From Apiosordaria backusii (lineage: Eukaryota; Ascomycota; Sordariomycetes; Sordariales; Lasiosphaeriaceae): a DNA stretch of 64,000 bases. Position numbers and translations under genes: made by a program. The DNA lies in NCBI GenBank assembly GCA_030549205.1, contig JAUKTV010000005.1, forward strand, positions 2,108,001 to 2,172,000. The letters run 5' to 3'. Positions 1 through 9,494 of this stretch are shown in pieces (position 1 is the first letter of the stretch; each line of letters begins with the position of its first letter). The notes beneath the pieces are model-generated. The model had not been told where the DNA came from, did not search any database, and worked only from the letters and a program-made list of their open reading frames with translations.

Positions 1-1804
1 TCCCCTTTTGCTATCCCCCTCCTTCGCCTTCCCATCCCCCCTCCACTGATCAAGCGGCTCCCACGGAACCCCCATCCCCTTATCCCCCAAAATCTGCTCC
101 GCGGTAATCTTCGCCCCCGCCAGCACAATCGGCACCCCTGTCCCAGGATGCGTGCTAGCACCGACAAAATACGCGTTTCTCACACCCTTTGCTCTCGTCC
201 TGGGGCGGAATGACAATACATTAAAGAAGGAGTGTGACAAGCCCAATATGGCTCCGCGGTCGAGGTTGAACTTTTGTTGCCATTCCGGAGGGGAGTTGAT
301 GGTTTCTTCCATGATGAGGGACTCCAAATTGGCAAGGCCGGTGCGCTTTTCGATTGTGGCTAACACGGCCTTTTTGGCGGAGGCAACGAGGGATGGCCAG
401 GAGGAGGCGGGGTGCGTGGTGGAGAGGTGGCCGACGGGAATGAGGCAGATTACTGCGTCCTTGTCTGGGGGCGCGGCGGTAGGGTCGACGCGGGAGGGGA
501 CGTTGACGTACTATAGGGAGAGAGGTTAGCCTCAGGGAGGGGGGAACTAGGAAATAAAAGGGCGGGGACGTACGAAAGAGGGGTCGGAAGGGAGGGTGTG
601 ACGCTTGAAAATGGCGTCAAAAGACTCCTTGTATTCATCCGCGAGGAAGATATTGTGGGTTCCTAGCTCGGGGATCTTTTTGGAGAAACTCCAGTAGAAA
701 GAAATAGAGCTGCAGGAGGCTTCACGCTTGGAGAGGTCTTGGGCGTAGGGGGTTATTGTTGGCCCTACGGCTTTGTTTTCTGATTCTTGGGGGAAGAGAT
801 TGTTGTACGCGTAGACGAGGTCGGCGTTGATGATCACGAGGTCGGCTTCGAGTTTTTCGCCGGATTCCAGCAGGACCCCGGTGGCAGTTTTGCCGTCTGG
901 CCCGCCGGTTAGGACTTTCGCTACGGGGGTATTGAGACGGTATTGCACGCCTAGGCGGCGGCCGATGCGCTCGACGGCGGCGAGGACGGTTTGGAAGCCG
1001 CCTTTGGGGTACCAGATGCCTTCGGCGAGCTCGGTGTACTGCAAGAGACTGTACGTGCTGGGGGCGTCGTAGGGGGACATGCCCATGTACATGGTTGCGA
1101 AGGTGAATACTCTCCGGAGACGGTCAGACCAGAAGTATCTGGTGGCTCTGCTCCAGATGCTCTCGAGGGGGTGTAACGCGATGGTAGGCGCGACAAACCG
1201 CGGGTCGGCAAGTTGGGCGTGGTTGGTGAAGTTGCGGTGCAGGACATGTTGCAGGCTGATCTCGTAGTGACCGTGAGCCTCTGCTAGCCAGGAGAGATAA
1301 CGTTGAAATCCATCCGGCCCTTCCCACTTCTCAATCTCTCGCTTCATTGCAGCCGTGTCAGTGCTGCTTCTGAAGACGGCGCCATCAGAGAACCAGATCT
1401 GAACAATGTTAGTTTGCTGCCATAATTTTGGTGGCAGGTTGTACAAACATCATAATTGGGGAAGCATTGTAGCAACTCTACGCCTTCGGCTTCGAGTGTG
1501 GTGCCGAAGTCGGCAAAAGTCTCACGAAACAAATTTGGCAGCAGCAGCAATGAAGGGCCTTGGTCAAACCGAAATCCAGCTTCGGACCTGAAGATACTGC
1601 AACGACCGCCGGTGAAGTTGTTCTTTTCCAAAACTGTAACGTTCAATCCCGCCTTTGCCAAACGAGCGGAAATAGCAATTCCACCGGCTCCGGCACCTGT
1701 GGTTGTGTAAGTACGCATGCATGTCTCACGTCTCACAGGAGAAAAGGGGTAAGTAACTTTGACTTACCAATGACAATAGCGCTCCGTGGCTTCTCGTTCG
1801 CCAT
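1..1804 (-). CDS. al-1: Phytoene desaturase (carotenoid biosynthesis), 3' end cut by window edge
   Basis: Desaturates phytoene stepwise toward coloured carotenoids; FAD-dependent and membrane-associated. Four exons are visible, read from the right: 1768-1804, 1449-1696, 574-1398 and 510 to the window edge at 1. The introns have GT...AG ends, and one carries CTAAC. Joined, they give 540 codons without a stop; the Neurospora protein is about 595 residues, so roughly the last 50 residues lie outside. The N-terminus carries the dinucleotide-binding GAGAGG loop followed by a conserved ARLAKAG stretch and GGRC. The C-terminus has the carotenoid-desaturase signature NAYFVGASTHPGTGVP. The start ATG (1802-1804) gives MANEKPRSAIVIG, placing the Rossmann motif at residue 13 as is usual in the family. 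The family assignment is secure; light regulation is inferred from family knowledge and the upstream GATC cluster. Confidence 0.95.
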
Positions 1805-2401
1805 ATTTCCCACAACTGAGTGACAGGACAACAATAATTTATGAGCAGAAGAAACAGCAAGCAAGATGATCCAAATGACGATTCTGAGACTTTGCACTAT
1901 TTGCTGTAACTCACAAGACGGCGCAATCAACCAAACTCTAGCAATGTTGCTTCTTGCTCTCTCAACGGCCGCCGGATCGAGTAAAGTAATTCAGAAAAGT
2001 GGTGATACAAAAACGTTCGAGAACCGTGCAACTGAGAGGGACACGACGAATCACCCCCCAGGTAGGTATTTAAACACATCCGTATCTCTCCCTTCCCTGT
2101 CCATCTTGAGATACTCCCAGCTCATAGCGGTTTGCGATCCAACATTACCCCCCGACAATGCCTCGCGGAATCCAGATCGAGGGTCCAATTCATAGTCGTT
2201 CTACCGCGATTGTTGCGATGCCGAGCCGGCCAAGCCAAGCGCAGATCGGATTCACCACCAAAAAGAAGCAACTGCCATCGATGACGTGCACGATCCGGCC
2301 GAGGGGCACCCCACCTCGTCCCAGATGGAAATCGCATGTTGCCGCCCCTCTGGGAACCGATCCGGCAATCTCATTTGCTGGGTTAGGGGAAAATGTTAAA
2401 C

Positions 2402-2429
<28 letters not shown>
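2402..2429. repeat. Poly(A) tract of 28 bases
   Basis: An uninterrupted run of 28 A on the plus strand, which reads as T28 downstream of the minus-strand tRNA. It could act as a back-up RNA polymerase III terminator. Its exact length is unreliable in any assembly. Confidence 0.9.
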
Positions 2430-2432
<3 letters not shown>

Positions 2433-2436
2433 AGGC

Positions 2437-2441
2437 AAAAA
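2437..2441 (-). terminator. RNA polymerase III terminator of tRNA-Asn
   Basis: A run of five T on the minus strand begins 5 bases after the tRNA discriminator base, as expected for a Pol III terminator. The T28 tract lies just beyond it. Confidence 0.75.
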
Positions 2442-2445
2442 TGGA

Positions 2446-2519
2446 CTCCTCCGGGAAGGCTCGAACTTCCAACCTCCTGATTAACAGTCAGACGCGCTAG
2501 CCAATTGCGCCACAGAGGA
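2446..2519 (-). tRNA. tRNA-Asn, anticodon GUU
   Basis: The 74-base cloverleaf folds by eye. Acceptor stem TCCTCTG pairs with CGGAGGA (one G-T pair), discriminator G. The D-arm region includes GGCGCAATTGGCTAGCGC. The anticodon loop is CTGTTAA, giving anticodon GTT for asparagine. The T-arm carries the B-box GTTCGAGCC. There is no intron. CCA is not encoded, as usual in eukaryotes. Confidence 0.95.
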
Positions 2520-2890
2520 TCTGATTGGTGTGTTTATTGGTTTAGGGTAAGGGTTTATGTTAGGTTGCTTGTTATTCTTGACAGTCAAATGCATGCTTGA
2601 ATGCTGTACTTGAATGACGGAACACTTTTCTCCTGTGAGTTGGGAAAGAAGAAACTGTAAAGATTCATGTTCGATATGGTAGGTGCGACAGATACCGATG
2701 TGGAAAGATGCTCCTGGGCCATGACTTCAGTCTCCTCCCAGGGGCTTTCCTAAATTACATTTCGCGCAGGAAGTTTTTGAAGCATGATGTTGTCCCGCCC
2801 CCAGATGGCTTCTTTTCCTCCTGACACCCCAACGCCCGTTTACATACCCACCTACGACCCAGCCTCAGAAATCAACGTTACGAAATCGCA
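2520..2890. other. Intergenic, no gene seen
   Basis: 371 bases between the tRNA and the next gene. No open frame or structured element could be supported; the right end presumably holds the promoter and leader of the gene at 2891. Confidence 0.6.
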
Positions 2891-4000
2891 ATGTCCTCTC
2901 AAATACAAGTCCCACCGCCGCCGAATACATGGCGCCACCCCAGCGAGATGCTTCGATTCATGATGAAAAGGATCGCAGACCTGTTATATTCCGCCCGGGA
3001 GTACAACGAATTGCTATTGAGGCTCACGGAGATTCTGTCTGTGTTCGAGATCGACATGTTCGGTATCGTGCGCAGTCCCATAAGCCCGTCCATGGTACAT
3101 TTCATTCAGGAGCACGTAGGCAAGGACTGGAAGGGGTGGAGTGGTGAGGCGGGTATCATAGTCATGTCACGATTCGGACTAAAACTGGCCTTCGAAGAGC
3201 GTTACGCAATAGCGAGGTGGAAGCTGGAGGACCTCCAGCGAGCTGTCTGGCCCTTCCGCTACGGCAATTACTCTTACCCGAGGTCCCCTGTCAGGCTCAT
3301 GCCGAACCAGCTCGAACCCTGGGAGCCCTCGAGGCCCAACGCGGCGGCTTGGGCGACAACTCTCAGTAACGAAGACGAAGCTCTGGAGTTCTTCTAGAAG
3401 CGAACATGGAATGACATCGAACGCCAACTGCAGTATGAGTCCTCTCAGGAGCAACATCATCCAAACGCCCCGACTCCTTTGAGAATCCTTATCAAGAAGC
3501 TTGACACTGATATTGACTCCCCTGGCAAACGGGCCCCCGGCTATTCTTTCCGAAACATCACATTCTATGCTAATAGACACTTAAAGTCTCACTTCCATCT
3601 GAGGCGATCGGCTCTCTCCGAGGATTGGGCGGCTGTTACCAAGCGTCTCTGCGAAGACTTGGCGGATTGCAAACATTTCACGAATGTTGTAAACCTAAAC
3701 GACACGCTTTTGGGGGATGTTCTCGTAGCGATATCGCACACCGTGTGGTATTATTTTGAGGATTTCAAGGTTGATGGCACGTTAGGGGTAATGTGTGAGC
3801 ACTTTCGGTCATGGTCTCATGAAATGTTTTCGACATTGCCTGATTCCACAAGGACGAGTGAGGATGAGTCCACAGGAACGGGTGAGGGTGAGGCCACAGG
3901 GACGAATGAAGGTGAGTCCACAGGGACGAACGAGGATGAGTCCGCAGGAACGAGTGCGGGAGATAGAGATGGCGAAGACGGAGCACCGACGGCCAATTGA
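2891..4000 (+). pseudogene. Hypothetical protein gene interrupted by one in-frame TAG
   Basis: The frame opens at ATG 2891 and runs 168 codons to TAG at 3395-3397. The same frame then continues without any stop for 200 codons to TGA at 3998-4000, about 369 positions in all. The second part has no strong start of its own near the break, so this looks like one gene with a nonsense codon. The N-terminal half is mixed helical sequence rich in aromatic and charged residues. The C-terminus is five copies of an acidic Ser/Thr/Gly/Glu octapeptide encoded by a 24-bp minisatellite. I do not recognise the family. A 32-base GT...TAG candidate intron (3366-3397) is too short and would shift frame. A 108-base one (3290-3397) keeps frame but has the poor donor GTCAGG. 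Alternatives are a functional truncated protein or stop-codon readthrough. Confidence 0.55.
3845..3964 (+). repeat. 24-bp minisatellite, five copies, in coding frame
   Basis: Five imperfect 24-base units start at 3845, 3869, 3893, 3917 and 3941. Each encodes an octapeptide of the type STGTNEGE. Because the unit is a multiple of three, copy-number change keeps the reading frame. Confidence 0.9.
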
Positions 4001-4906
4001 CACAGCGTTGGATTATTATTGTATTGTCACTCAGCGGAATAACAAAGAACCACATATAGTGTGTAATAGAACAGGTAGATGGTATTGCTAAATAATATCA
4101 AATTGCCATTCGCATGGTTTGGATCGGTTGGTAGCACTCCAGGGTCGAGACATACAGGCCGATTACTTAGCAGTTCCTATATGATGTTCGAGCAGTGTCG
4201 TAGTCTCTATCTTTTCATCCACATCGTGGGCATCCGCCTTATTGCCCATCTGACCTAAGGGGTAAATACTTGTGAAACGGTGTTGCTTCCTCTGATATCT
4301 ATCTATGATGCTTTCGGCACTCATGAGGGCAAGTTTGCCCTTCAAAAGCCTCGGGTTGGTGTCCATGCCATTGTCGGCTTTAGCAGCTGTCTCATTAGCC
4401 ACCCCCTGATTTGCCAGGCTCGAAGTGGTGTGATTATGATCTCGAAAGTATCCGTCGAGATGGCAAAAGAACCAATATCAGTTCTCGGAAACCGGTAACA
4501 AGAAGCCTTAAAAAGCTCGGTCCTTCCACAAATGTATCTGCTTGTATCAAATGCTAACAGACCAGGTGACTTATGCTGAACTTGCTGGAACTTCGGGCTC
4601 CTGATAAGAGAAACTGTACAACAAAGTAAAGATCTCAGAAAGGTCGATAAGGACGATGGGGCAACTGCCACGTCTCCAGCGGGCAGTTGCCTTGACCAAG
4701 CGGCTATCTCGAGCTGTTGCCCTGGCTCGCGTTGCCTAAGCGGTCACTGATAAGACGAGCCGGGTAACAAAGGCGAGAATTCCTTAAGATAGGCAAGAAT
4801 GAGGGGGTGCTTGCCATTTCTTGACCAGGCAGTTATCTCAACGGCGTAATTATCTGAAGCTGATTCGTTGGCTAGGTATTGTGGCCTATGGTCTGGCAAG
4901 ATTGAG
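4001..4906. other. Intergenic, possible weak minus-strand exon
   Basis: No convincing gene. A minus-strand frame from about 4440 down to TAA at 4163-4165 is open for about 90 codons and looks protein-like in composition, but it has no N-terminal ATG. It could be a terminal exon of an unrecognised gene or chance. A 20-base sequence at 4691-4710 recurs with 3 mismatches at 4820-4839. Confidence 0.3.
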
Positions 4907-4914
4907 TATAAATA
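4907..4914 (+). promoter_or_regulatory. TATA box of the gene at 5227
   Basis: TATAAATA in otherwise mixed sequence, 313 bases before the first ATG of the downstream frame. A pyrimidine-rich stretch (4935-4975) follows, typical of fungal transcription starts. No ATG was seen between there and 5227. Confidence 0.5.
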
Positions 4915-5226
4915 GTCATCTTTGCTGGCCTAGCTGGCCGCTTCTTCTTCACCCACACATCACTTTCAACCCCCGCCGTCGGTTCGAGGCTCTCGGGTCC
5001 TCCAGAACCACGATCGGACTCCAACCAGACACTTCACAATCCTTTTCAAGTGTTCACCAAGCGTTTTGCCTGTCGAGGCGTTTCTGGCAGCGACTTTCCC
5101 ATTCCTTTCCCGCCTCCAGAACGACTTCAAGAGCCAAGGGCGATACCTACAGCGACGTCGAAGACGTGCTCAAGAACCAAGACTCGGAAAGCCAACCCGA
5201 CCTTGACTACGCGCTCAGGAACCAAG

Positions 5227-6303
5227 ATGCCGTGCTTCAGAACTATCGGAGATAGACCGTACGTTGCCGCATTCAAGATGGCTGCTGTTCAGCCCATCCA
5301 GAAGAACCGTGACAACGAAAGCGGCAACGCAACAGCGTTGCACGAAGCTCCGGCTAGCGATGACGACGTCCCGGCCACCGAGTCTGCTGCCTTCAAGCTC
5401 AATCTCGATCAATTTCCGGCCATTGAGCCTGTGGTGCTACTAGATGATGAGGACCTACGAGGTTACGAGGACGACGATGATGAGTTTGACGACACTATTG
5501 ACGTTCCGTCCATCGACCCTGACAACTTTCCTGGTACTGAGAGTCCCGGGCAGGTACTAAAAGGCAGGCTTAAGTTTGGGGTTGAAGATTGTAACGAGAA
5601 CGTAACTATCGACATCGGCCGCGCTGTCAGGTTCGCTCGATATGAGTTGCCCGTCTACCCGGTGGCCTTTAAAGACGTCATGGACGCGATCGCCAAGATC
5701 ACTCTCGGCGGCAAAACCGTGTCCTACACTGACAATACGGTGATTCGCCGCTATAACTGCGCCGTCAGGAAGACATACAAGCAATGGTTTGAAGGACAAG
5801 AGGTTGCATGCCCCCTCACCCGGGCTGAGATGTTGGCGTTGCGGTACTGTCATCCTTGGGGAGTGCTTTTATATGACGCTTGGGTGAGACTCGAGTCTAT
5901 GGGTTTCTGGTGGTTTGGTTTTTATCCACTTTTGATATCAGAGTTTTTCGCCAGAAACGAGCCGCACAGCATAACTAGCAGAAGGAGGAAGGGGCCTGAT
6001 GGGTCGATCAGCGAGTATGAGGGTGAGGCGATATTCAAGGGCCCCGAATTTCTGCTCTTCAAGAGGGATTTCCCCGAAGGCGCGGTCGTCAGCGAGTTAG
6101 GCGGCGAACTCAGCAAGCTGAAACGCAAAACCAATAAGTTGAAGCGCAAGGCCATCGAGCTGGACAGCGAGCGCAACGAGTTGAAACGCAAGGTCACCAA
6201 GTTGGACAATGAGTGCAAAAAGTTGGAATGTAAGACCGCCGCTTTAAATAGCCAGATCAGCGCGTTGGAAGGCAAGCTCAAACGGGTTGGGCAGCAGGGT
6301 TGA
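5227..6303 (+). CDS. Hypothetical protein with acidic N-terminus and C-terminal coiled coil
   Basis: A single-exon frame; 358 residues from the first ATG at 5227, or 341 from the next in-frame ATG at 5278. The frame stays open upstream to about 5050 but without an ATG. Residues about 75-100 form an Asp/Glu-rich segment (DDEDLRGYEDDDDEFDD). The middle has a globular-looking domain with aromatic residues (for example GFWWFGFYPLL). The last 75 residues are a Lys/Glu/Leu heptad-like coiled coil with repeated KLKRK-type blocks, probably for self-association. I do not recognise the family. The upstream TATA box and a long pyrimidine-rich leader support it being an expressed gene. Confidence 0.65.
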   Translation: MPCFRTIGDRPYVAAFKMAAVQPIQKNRDNESGNATALHEAPASDDDVPATESAAFKLNLDQFPAIEPVVLLDDEDLRGYEDDDDEFDDTIDVPSIDPDNFPGTESPGQVLKGRLKFGVEDCNENVTIDIGRAVRFARYELPVYPVAFKDVMDAIAKITLGGKTVSYTDNTVIRRYNCAVRKTYKQWFEGQEVACPLTRAEMLALRYCHPWGVLLYDAWVRLESMGFWWFGFYPLLISEFFARNEPHSITSRRRKGPDGSISEYEGEAIFKGPEFLLFKRDFPEGAVVSELGGELSKLKRKTNKLKRKAIELDSERNELKRKVTKLDNECKKLECKTAALNSQISALEGKLKRVGQQG

Positions 6304-6950
6304 CGCTGTAGAGCCCTGAAAGAAATTTGCATATCTCCTTCCTTCAGCAGCGATATCTTTCAGGTGTCGTCTTCGCGGACCAAAATATGGAACGTCCTCA
6401 CGCGAAACGCGGTTTATTTTTGTTTCCTTCGGCAGCATGATTTTCAGGAGGCGGAGTTGGCGTACCAAAAAGTCGAGCTGGAGAACGGGATAAATAGCTT
6501 TCATTTTTCATCAAGAACGTTGTCTTCAGGGTGCAGTTTTCGATCACAGGATGGACGAGCTGGGGGCACGGGACAATGAATTTTGTTTTCATCAAGCTTG
6601 TTGCCATTATGGCGCTGATTTTTTTTCTTTTTTTCTTTTCGGATTGTGATACCCTGTAAATAGATTCCAAAACCCAGAGAATCTAGAGTCACATTTAACA
6701 AAACCGGCCATCGTTTCTTGAAATGGTATCATATTGACTCTCAAGTTGCCTAACAAACAAATTGATAACACTTTATACACATAGGACCCGACTAAATTTG
6801 TAACCGCCTTCCCTGACACAAAAGAACGGATCCCAGTTAGTTCTCCCCCCAAAAGGAGAAAAATCCAAAAATCACCTGATGTACAACATAACAAACCTAC
6901 AAAATGCCTCCCATCCACTACCAATCTGAATCCCAACCCCCCTCCCCATG
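6304..6950. other. Intergenic between convergent genes
   Basis: 647 bases between the 3' ends of the coiled-coil gene and the Mgr3-like gene; presumably both 3' UTRs. AT-rich with short T and A runs. No gene seen. Confidence 0.6.
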
Positions 6951-8666
6951 TTACGCCTTCAAAAACGACAACCACCCCCGCTCCGGCTGCCTCAAATTCT
7001 CCACAAAGTCCTTCACCCTCCTCTGCCTCTCCTCAATAACCTTCTCCTCCGCCGACCACCGATCCCTCACCTCCACCCTCACCGGCGTCTGGTCCCCCCA
7101 CAGCCCACCAAACCACCCCTTCTCCGCCGGCACCATCTTCTCCGCCTCCTCCTTCCTTTCCTGCTCCTCCCTCGCCAACCTAGCCACCATCTTCTGCCAG
7201 TTCTCTAAACCCGTCACAAGGCAATCCCTGCACACCTGCTTGACCGGCTTCATCTCCCTTATCTTGGGGTTGATTTTATGAAGCTGCTCCTCGGCAATAT
7301 CCACCGCTTCCCTTGTCCACCCCAGCCCTTCCTCCCTCGCGGCAGGGTTAGTAGCGTACATGATCTCTCCGATATGCAAGCTAAGCGCGGCTTCTTGGCA
7401 CCTCTCCGCAGCGTTTCTCACCGGGGGCGCGATACCATCTCCCGGTCCGGGGGGGTAAGGAGGGGGTATGAAAATCTTGGCGCAGATGTTGGAAATCATG
7501 GAAAAGAACCCAGTGTTCTGGGCTCTGCGGTTTCTAAGGTTGGATGTGATGTCGTCAGATGGCTGGGGGAGACTTCGGCGGGCTTTCAGGAGAGAAATGT
7601 ACACGGGGAGGGCAAAGTTGATGTCCCCTTGGCGAGCGCGGAAGTCGGCGTAGGCGGTGAGGGTGTTGAGGAGGTTTTCTGAGGGGAGGCCGGCCTCTTC
7701 GTTGAGGACCATGGTCTTCTCATCGATGGGAAGGACGGGAGAGTTTTCTTTTATTTGTTTGAGGGCTAGGTTCAGGGCGTCTTCGTAGATGATGCTTGCT
7801 GGCCCTGCGATGCCCTTGTATTCAAGCCACGAACCGTAGGCAATGCCAGCGTCAATTTTCTGACGGTCGGTGAATCCTACAGTGTTGAGAATCTTGAGGT
7901 AGATTTCGTTAGGGCTCTCGTGCCTCAAAATGCAATCCTCCTCCCTGGGGGCTTTGCGGAATCCAGGTGGCACTGGCTTGGGGTATGGGTTCGAAGGTCC
8001 AATCATGGTTCCTGGAGGAAAAGTTCCTCCATTCGCAGTATCCCATACCCAGCCTTCCATATGCTCAGCTGCCTTTGCCCAGAACATCATGGCATCGAAA
8101 TATGCCCTTCTCCACTCCTCTGACTTGCATGTAATGTCCTTGGTTCCTTTTGGTCCATCTGGTGCGTCCTTCAAGCCAGCTCCCTCGAGCTCGGGGTCGT
8201 GTAATCGTTTCATCACCGTATCAATCCAATGCCCTACCTGAATCCAGTCTACTGCGTTACCATGCTTGGGGTCGTAGAGAGCAATATAAGCTGCACGCAT
8301 ACGGAAGCGTGTCATGAAGCTCCATTCCTCTGTCGTGGGATAGTCCCTTTCATTGCGCTCGCAAAAGTAGGCGAAGGAGATGCCAAAGATGGCGAACCCG
8401 GCAATCCAAATGTAGCCGACGTACTTGATGCCTGTCAAGATCTCATATTTAAGCTGGGCCTTGCGCTCCGTCGTCATGTGTCGAACTCTCGTCACTCGTG
8501 TCGACGTTGCGCTTGAGGGCACGGCAAGAAAGGGGACGTCTGGTCGGGCGCGGAAGTTATGGCGAGCTATGGCGGCCTGGAAGATGTTGCGCTGGGCTGT
8601 CTGGAGCCCCGCCCGGCGCAGCATGAGGCGGGACGACCGCATCGTGACAGAGGAGAGCGAAGACAT
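6951..8666 (-). CDS. Mitochondrial inner-membrane TPR protein, Mgr3-like
   Basis: An uninterrupted frame of 571 residues. The N-terminus (about residues 1-60) is rich in Arg, Ser and Ala with almost no acid, typical of a mitochondrial presequence. One hydrophobic segment follows at about residues 76-97 (YIWIAGFAIFGISFAYF). The remainder is soluble and helix-rich with repeated Ala/Tyr/Leu patterns resembling tetratricopeptide repeats (for example around AGIAYGSWLEYKG and LNTLTAYADFRARQGD). This layout matches fungal relatives of yeast Mgr3, an adaptor of the i-AAA protease Yme1 with its TPR domain in the intermembrane space. The family call rests on layout and general resemblance, not a diagnostic motif. 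The 3' third is strongly G-rich on the coding strand. Confidence 0.6.
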   Translation of the reverse strand: MSSLSSVTMRSSRLMLRRAGLQTAQRNIFQAAIARHNFRARPDVPFLAVPSSATSTRVTRVRHMTTERKAQLKYEILTGIKYVGYIWIAGFAIFGISFAYFCERNERDYPTTEEWSFMTRFRMRAAYIALYDPKHGNAVDWIQVGHWIDTVMKRLHDPELEGAGLKDAPDGPKGTKDITCKSEEWRRAYFDAMMFWAKAAEHMEGWVWDTANGGTFPPGTMIGPSNPYPKPVPPGFRKAPREEDCILRHESPNEIYLKILNTVGFTDRQKIDAGIAYGSWLEYKGIAGPASIIYEDALNLALKQIKENSPVLPIDEKTMVLNEEAGLPSENLLNTLTAYADFRARQGDINFALPVYISLLKARRSLPQPSDDITSNLRNRRAQNTGFFSMISNICAKIFIPPPYPPGPGDGIAPPVRNAAERCQEAALSLHIGEIMYATNPAAREEGLGWTREAVDIAEEQLHKINPKIREMKPVKQVCRDCLVTGLENWQKMVARLAREEQERKEEAEKMVPAEKGWFGGLWGDQTPVRVEVRDRWSAEEKVIEERQRRVKDFVENLRQPERGWLSFLKA

Positions 8667-9494
8667 GGTCGTCGATGGTCGAGCTCGGATGGGTGCTGGT
8701 ATTAAGGCGTGTAGTGTAGCTACCGTTCTGGTACCATTGATTCAGCACATAGCTGAATGTTCAAACCCGAGCGCCGTCACCAGCACTGGCAGAATATGGT
8801 TTTCGAGTTGTTGTCGAGCTCAAAAGACGGGATTTTTGCCAATGACGATCAATGCTCGTAGCTTAAGCTGCCTCCACTTTTCTCCCAGGGTTGCTAGTCG
8901 TTTTGTCGTGACCCCACCCACATAAGCTTGTCTAAGCAGAAGCTTGGGCCATCAAAGGAACAACCTCCTTGACCTTCCCGGTCTATCACCACCAACATGC
9001 GGCCTGGGGCCGCACGCTTTCGGTCGCGAGGGATTTGAGGCCGATCGTGAAAGGGGCCAACTAGTAGGCCGTCTCAGCACTTTAACTGTGATTTCAATTC
9101 TAGAACTTTGAGAGCAGTTTCCCACATCGACCCCGGGGTTTGGCCTGAAGCACAAGGCCCTCTTGAAACCACCCTCAGTGATGGGCTGCCGAGTCCATGT
9201 GTAACAAATGAGGCTCTCTCTTGGCCCGTGGTCGCCATTGACTTCCTCTGTTCTTTCTATCCTCCCGGGAGCTAGCTTTAAGTGCTGACTCTCGTCCCAC
9301 GATAGCCAGGATGCGGTCTTCTTGAACGATAACGCTCTTTTCAGTGATTTTTCTGCATGTTCTTCTCCTTCTGTAGAACAGGCCTCAGCTCCCAGAGAGC
9401 AGCCATTCCTTTTATGAATCTTTAATGCACCATTTCGAACAACCTAAAAGGCCGGTCCAGGTTGTAGTCTCTCCCTAAAACGCCCCCCATCACA
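8667..9494. other. Divergent promoter region, no gene seen
   Basis: 828 bases between divergent start codons (8666 minus, 9495 plus). No open frame of note; presumably promoters and leaders of both genes. Confidence 0.6.

Larger units (their letters stand above)
1805..2445. promoter_or_regulatory. al-1 upstream region with six GATC sites
   Basis: Non-coding interval between al-1 and the tRNA. GATC occurs at 1975, 2136, 2175, 2244, 2292 and 2359, against about 1.5 expected by chance in 390 bases; two are GATCGA (1975 and 2175). White Collar complex light-response elements in Neurospora are built from paired GATC-like cores, and al-1 is a classic target there. That these sites function here is inference. 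Confidence 0.4.

Noticed and set aside
2402..2429. Poly(A) tract as evidence of a retroposed gene
   Set aside because: No adjacent intronless gene copy or target-site duplication; it is explained as T-run downstream of the tRNA.
3366..3397. 32-base GT...TAG intron that would remove the in-frame stop
   Set aside because: Too short for a fungal intron and its removal would shift the frame.
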